From IMG/VR virus record IMGVR_UViG_3300043313_002960, positions 1 to 23,796 of that record: 23,796 nucleotides of DNA; one strand, given 5' to 3'. Origin of the DNA: a virus. Position numbers and translations under genes: made by a program. How positions within the stretch are numbered: position 1 is the stretch's first letter; every line of letters begins with the position of its first letter. The notes beneath the pieces were generated by a model that did not search any database, had not been told where the DNA came from, and saw only the letters and a program-made list of their open reading frames with translations. Positions 22,143 through 23,796 of the stretch are shown here, one piece after another.

Positions 22143-23517
22143 GGCGAGCGCGAGCCGGTCGCTGCTTTCGGCGCTCACCCCCAAGCAGCTGAAGATCGAG
22201 CTCGACCCGTGGCACCTGCGATGCATCTACGGGCCCCGGCAGTGGGGAAAGACGACTTGGAGTGCGGTCGCTCACGAGCGGGCGTCGCTGCCGGGCGTGA
22301 CCAATCTAGCGCTCGCCTCGAGCGTGCACAAGGCCCAGGACCTGCTTTGGCCCGCGTTCGAGCGATTGAACCGCGAGCACGGCACTGCCATCAAGCTCCG
22401 GCAGGGCAAGGCGCTCTTTGCCAACGGTGGCGAATTGAAGCTGCTCGGCCTGAGCACCCTGGCGGAGGCCGAGAAGATCCGCGGCTATACCCCGGGATTC
22501 GTGAGCCTCGAGGAGGCAGGCACCGTACGGGACGAGTTGCTCGAGTTTGCGCTCTCGAGCTGCGCTCGGCCGGCGCTCATGCGGCACTTCCGTCGCGGCG
22601 GCAGGGGCACGGCCGTGCTCGGGACGCCATCGCGGAACATGGGGACATACTGGCACCGGATGTGCTTGGGCGAGACGGGTGCCTCGGTGCATTTTGCGAC
22701 CATCCACGATAACCCGTACATCGATGGTGAAGCCAACCTGCGCCAGGTGCTGATCGACAACGCGCGCCTCGGCTGGACGGAGTCGACGCCGGAATACCGC
22801 CGTGAGTACAAGGGCGAGTTCTGCAGCGATGAGGACTCGTTGCCGCTCGGGCGCTGGAACGGGGAGGTGTTGCCGCAACGTCTCGCGCCCGAGGAGGGCT
22901 GGACGGTGCTGACACTCGACTTTGGGCAGGTGCATTCAAACGCATGGATGGTGCACCGCCTGACGACCGAGCACGCCTATGATGTGGTGCGCAAACGGCA
23001 GGTGAGCATGCACAAGATCCACCTGATCCACGCCTACAAGGAAAACAAGATGACGACCGAGGGCGTGGCGGCGCGGACCCATGCCTTGCGCGAGCAATTT
23101 CACCCCAACGTCATCCGCGGCGACTCGGGCGGAGGCGGGGCGCAGAGCATCGCGGACATGCAGCGGCTGTACAACGTGCCGATCCAGGCGGCGCACAAAT
23201 CCTCGAAGAAGGGCGCCAAGCGGGACAAGATCTGGTTTTACGACTCGCTCCTCGGCAACCAAACGATCCAGGTCTACGAGCAAGCCGCGCCCTGGCAGAA
23301 AGAGGCCCGCACCTGCCCCTGGGATGACGAGCGAGAGGACTTTCACCCGCGCTACGACCATCACGCGCTCGACGCCGGGCTCTATGCGCTCGAGGATCTC
23401 ACCGCGCACATGACCGAGGAGGACTCCGAACCCATGCCCGGAACTGCCGAGTATGAAAAGCTCTCGAGCGACCGACGATGGGCGGAGCGGCTCGAGTACT
23501 TGCAGGGCGAGAGCTAG
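22111..23517 (+). CDS. Large terminase subunit (ATPase and nuclease)
   Basis: A 468-aa protein from GTG 22111. The ATPase part has Walker A GPRQWGKT (41-48), a Walker-B-like FVSLEEAG (130-137; Glu134 replaces the usual Asp, and Glu135 would be the catalytic carboxylate), and the coupling motif VLGTPSRNMG (169-178). The C-terminal nuclease (RNase H-like) part has LDFGQ with Asp270, GDSGGGG with Asp338, and the YDHHALDA end with Asp416 and Asp421. The enzyme cuts concatemeric DNA and pumps it into the portal. The start is inside the small-subunit gene. The stop TAG forms CTAG with the convergent gene's stop. Confidence 0.9.
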   Translation: MLDPNRVLRAKASASRSLLSALTPKQLKIELDPWHLRCIYGPRQWGKTTWSAVAHERASLPGVTNLALASSVHKAQDLLWPAFERLNREHGTAIKLRQGKALFANGGELKLLGLSTLAEAEKIRGYTPGFVSLEEAGTVRDELLEFALSSCARPALMRHFRRGGRGTAVLGTPSRNMGTYWHRMCLGETGASVHFATIHDNPYIDGEANLRQVLIDNARLGWTESTPEYRREYKGEFCSDEDSLPLGRWNGEVLPQRLAPEEGWTVLTLDFGQVHSNAWMVHRLTTEHAYDVVRKRQVSMHKIHLIHAYKENKMTTEGVAARTHALREQFHPNVIRGDSGGGGAQSIADMQRLYNVPIQAAHKSSKKGAKRDKIWFYDSLLGNQTIQVYEQAAPWQKEARTCPWDDEREDFHPRYDHHALDAGLYALEDLTAHMTEEDSEPMPGTAEYEKLSSDRRWAERLEYLQGES

Positions 23518-23747
23518 TCGTATTCCACGATGGGAGCGCCCGCGGGGACCTCGCTGCGGCGGGGGTTGAACTCGTCCCAGGCTTCTTCCATTTCGGCATT
23601 CACACACGTCTCTTCGCCGGCCTCGAGCACGACAGCTCTGCGCAGGAGGCGGTACTTGCCGCGGAGCTCTTTCTCTACGGCGTCGAGTTCGGCGTCGTGT
23701 TGCTGGGCGAGGGCGCCGATCTTGGTCCGGAGGTCATAGGGGGTCAT
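23514..23747 (-). CDS. Hypothetical small helical protein, convergent with terminase
   Basis: A 77-aa protein with a good Shine-Dalgarno sequence on the minus strand (AAGGAAAG six bases before ATG). The first 45 residues form a charged helix (LAQQHDAELDAVEKELRGKY) that could make a coiled coil. The tail is acidic with one Cys, and no family is recognised. Its TAG shares the palindrome CTAG with the terminase stop, so the genes overlap by four bases end to end. It may be an early or regulatory gene, since it is on the strand opposite to the late operon; that is inference. Confidence 0.6.
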   Translation of the reverse strand: MTPYDLRTKIGALAQQHDAELDAVEKELRGKYRLLRRAVVLEAGEETCVNAEMEEAWDEFNPRRSEVPAGAPIVEYD

Positions 23748-23796
23748 GGGTTCTTTCCTTTCGCGCGTTCCCAGCGCTGCGTCACCGGCAATCCAC
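23744..23796 (-). CDS. Possible 3' end of another minus-strand gene (truncated by window edge)
   Basis: In the frame that ends at TGA 23746-23744, the last 16 codons read LPVTQRWERAKGKNP after a Gly, with the stop overlapping the ATG of the 77-aa gene by four bases. Such ATGA overlaps are the commonest arrangement in this window, so an upstream minus-strand gene probably continues past the right edge. Too little is visible to name it. Confidence 0.35.
   Translation of the reverse strand, partial: GLPVTQRWERAKGKNP

Noticed and set aside
1-23796. CRISPR array, tRNA genes, insertion sequences, integrase, attachment sites
   Set aside because: No regular repeat-spacer pattern, cloverleaf with CCA-like end, transposase motif or integrase was seen. 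A weak tRNA cannot be excluded by eye.

Overview
The window is a GC-rich stretch of a tailed double-stranded DNA phage (Caudoviricetes), either a free phage or a prophage. A large terminase, a portal, the C-terminal part of a major capsid protein and an endolysin can be recognised. No tape measure, tail tube or sheath gene is visible. Instead there is a long nozzle-like or DNA-stabilisation-like protein and three large Ala/Gly-rich proteins of the internal virion (ejection) type, so a short-tailed podovirus-like particle is the best inference. The host is not identifiable. Lipoprotein-type signals and a cleavable signal peptide suggest a Gram-negative host.

Layout. 1-5626 (+): capsid protein end, three beta-rich virion proteins of unknown role, a lectin-like protein in a less GC-rich patch, an adaptor-like protein, and a collagen-like plus Gly-rich adhesin. 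5667-8707: an accessory and lysis region. It has a small membrane protein, then two genes on the minus strand (a lipoprotein zinc metalloprotease and a small exported protein), then a divergently transcribed plus-strand cassette of five small genes joined by four-base GTGA overlaps and including a CHAP-type endolysin. 8712-23517 (+): one tightly packed late operon with essentially no gaps, containing a 1002-aa nozzle-like protein, three ejection-type proteins (the last with a ParB-like DGRHR motif), portal, scaffold-like protein, a protein with two GroES-like halves, the small terminase candidate and the large terminase. 23514-23796 (-): one small gene and the tail end of another, convergent with the terminase.

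How it fits together. Scaffold, portal, GroES-like protein and terminase would assemble and fill the head. The adaptor, nozzle and adhesin/lectin proteins would build the short tail and host-binding parts. The three large proteins would be packed in the virion and ejected. The small membrane proteins and endolysin would open the cell. The metalloprotease pair looks like a separately regulated cargo (moron) unit.

Most notable observations: the tandem GroES-like gene next to the terminase genes, the secreted HExxHxxGxxH metalloprotease with a translationally coupled exported partner and a palindrome in its divergent promoter region, the ParB-like motif inside a virion-type protein, and the placement of portal and scaffold about 17-19 kb from the capsid gene. 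All functional calls come from reading motifs and gene order. No database search was run.
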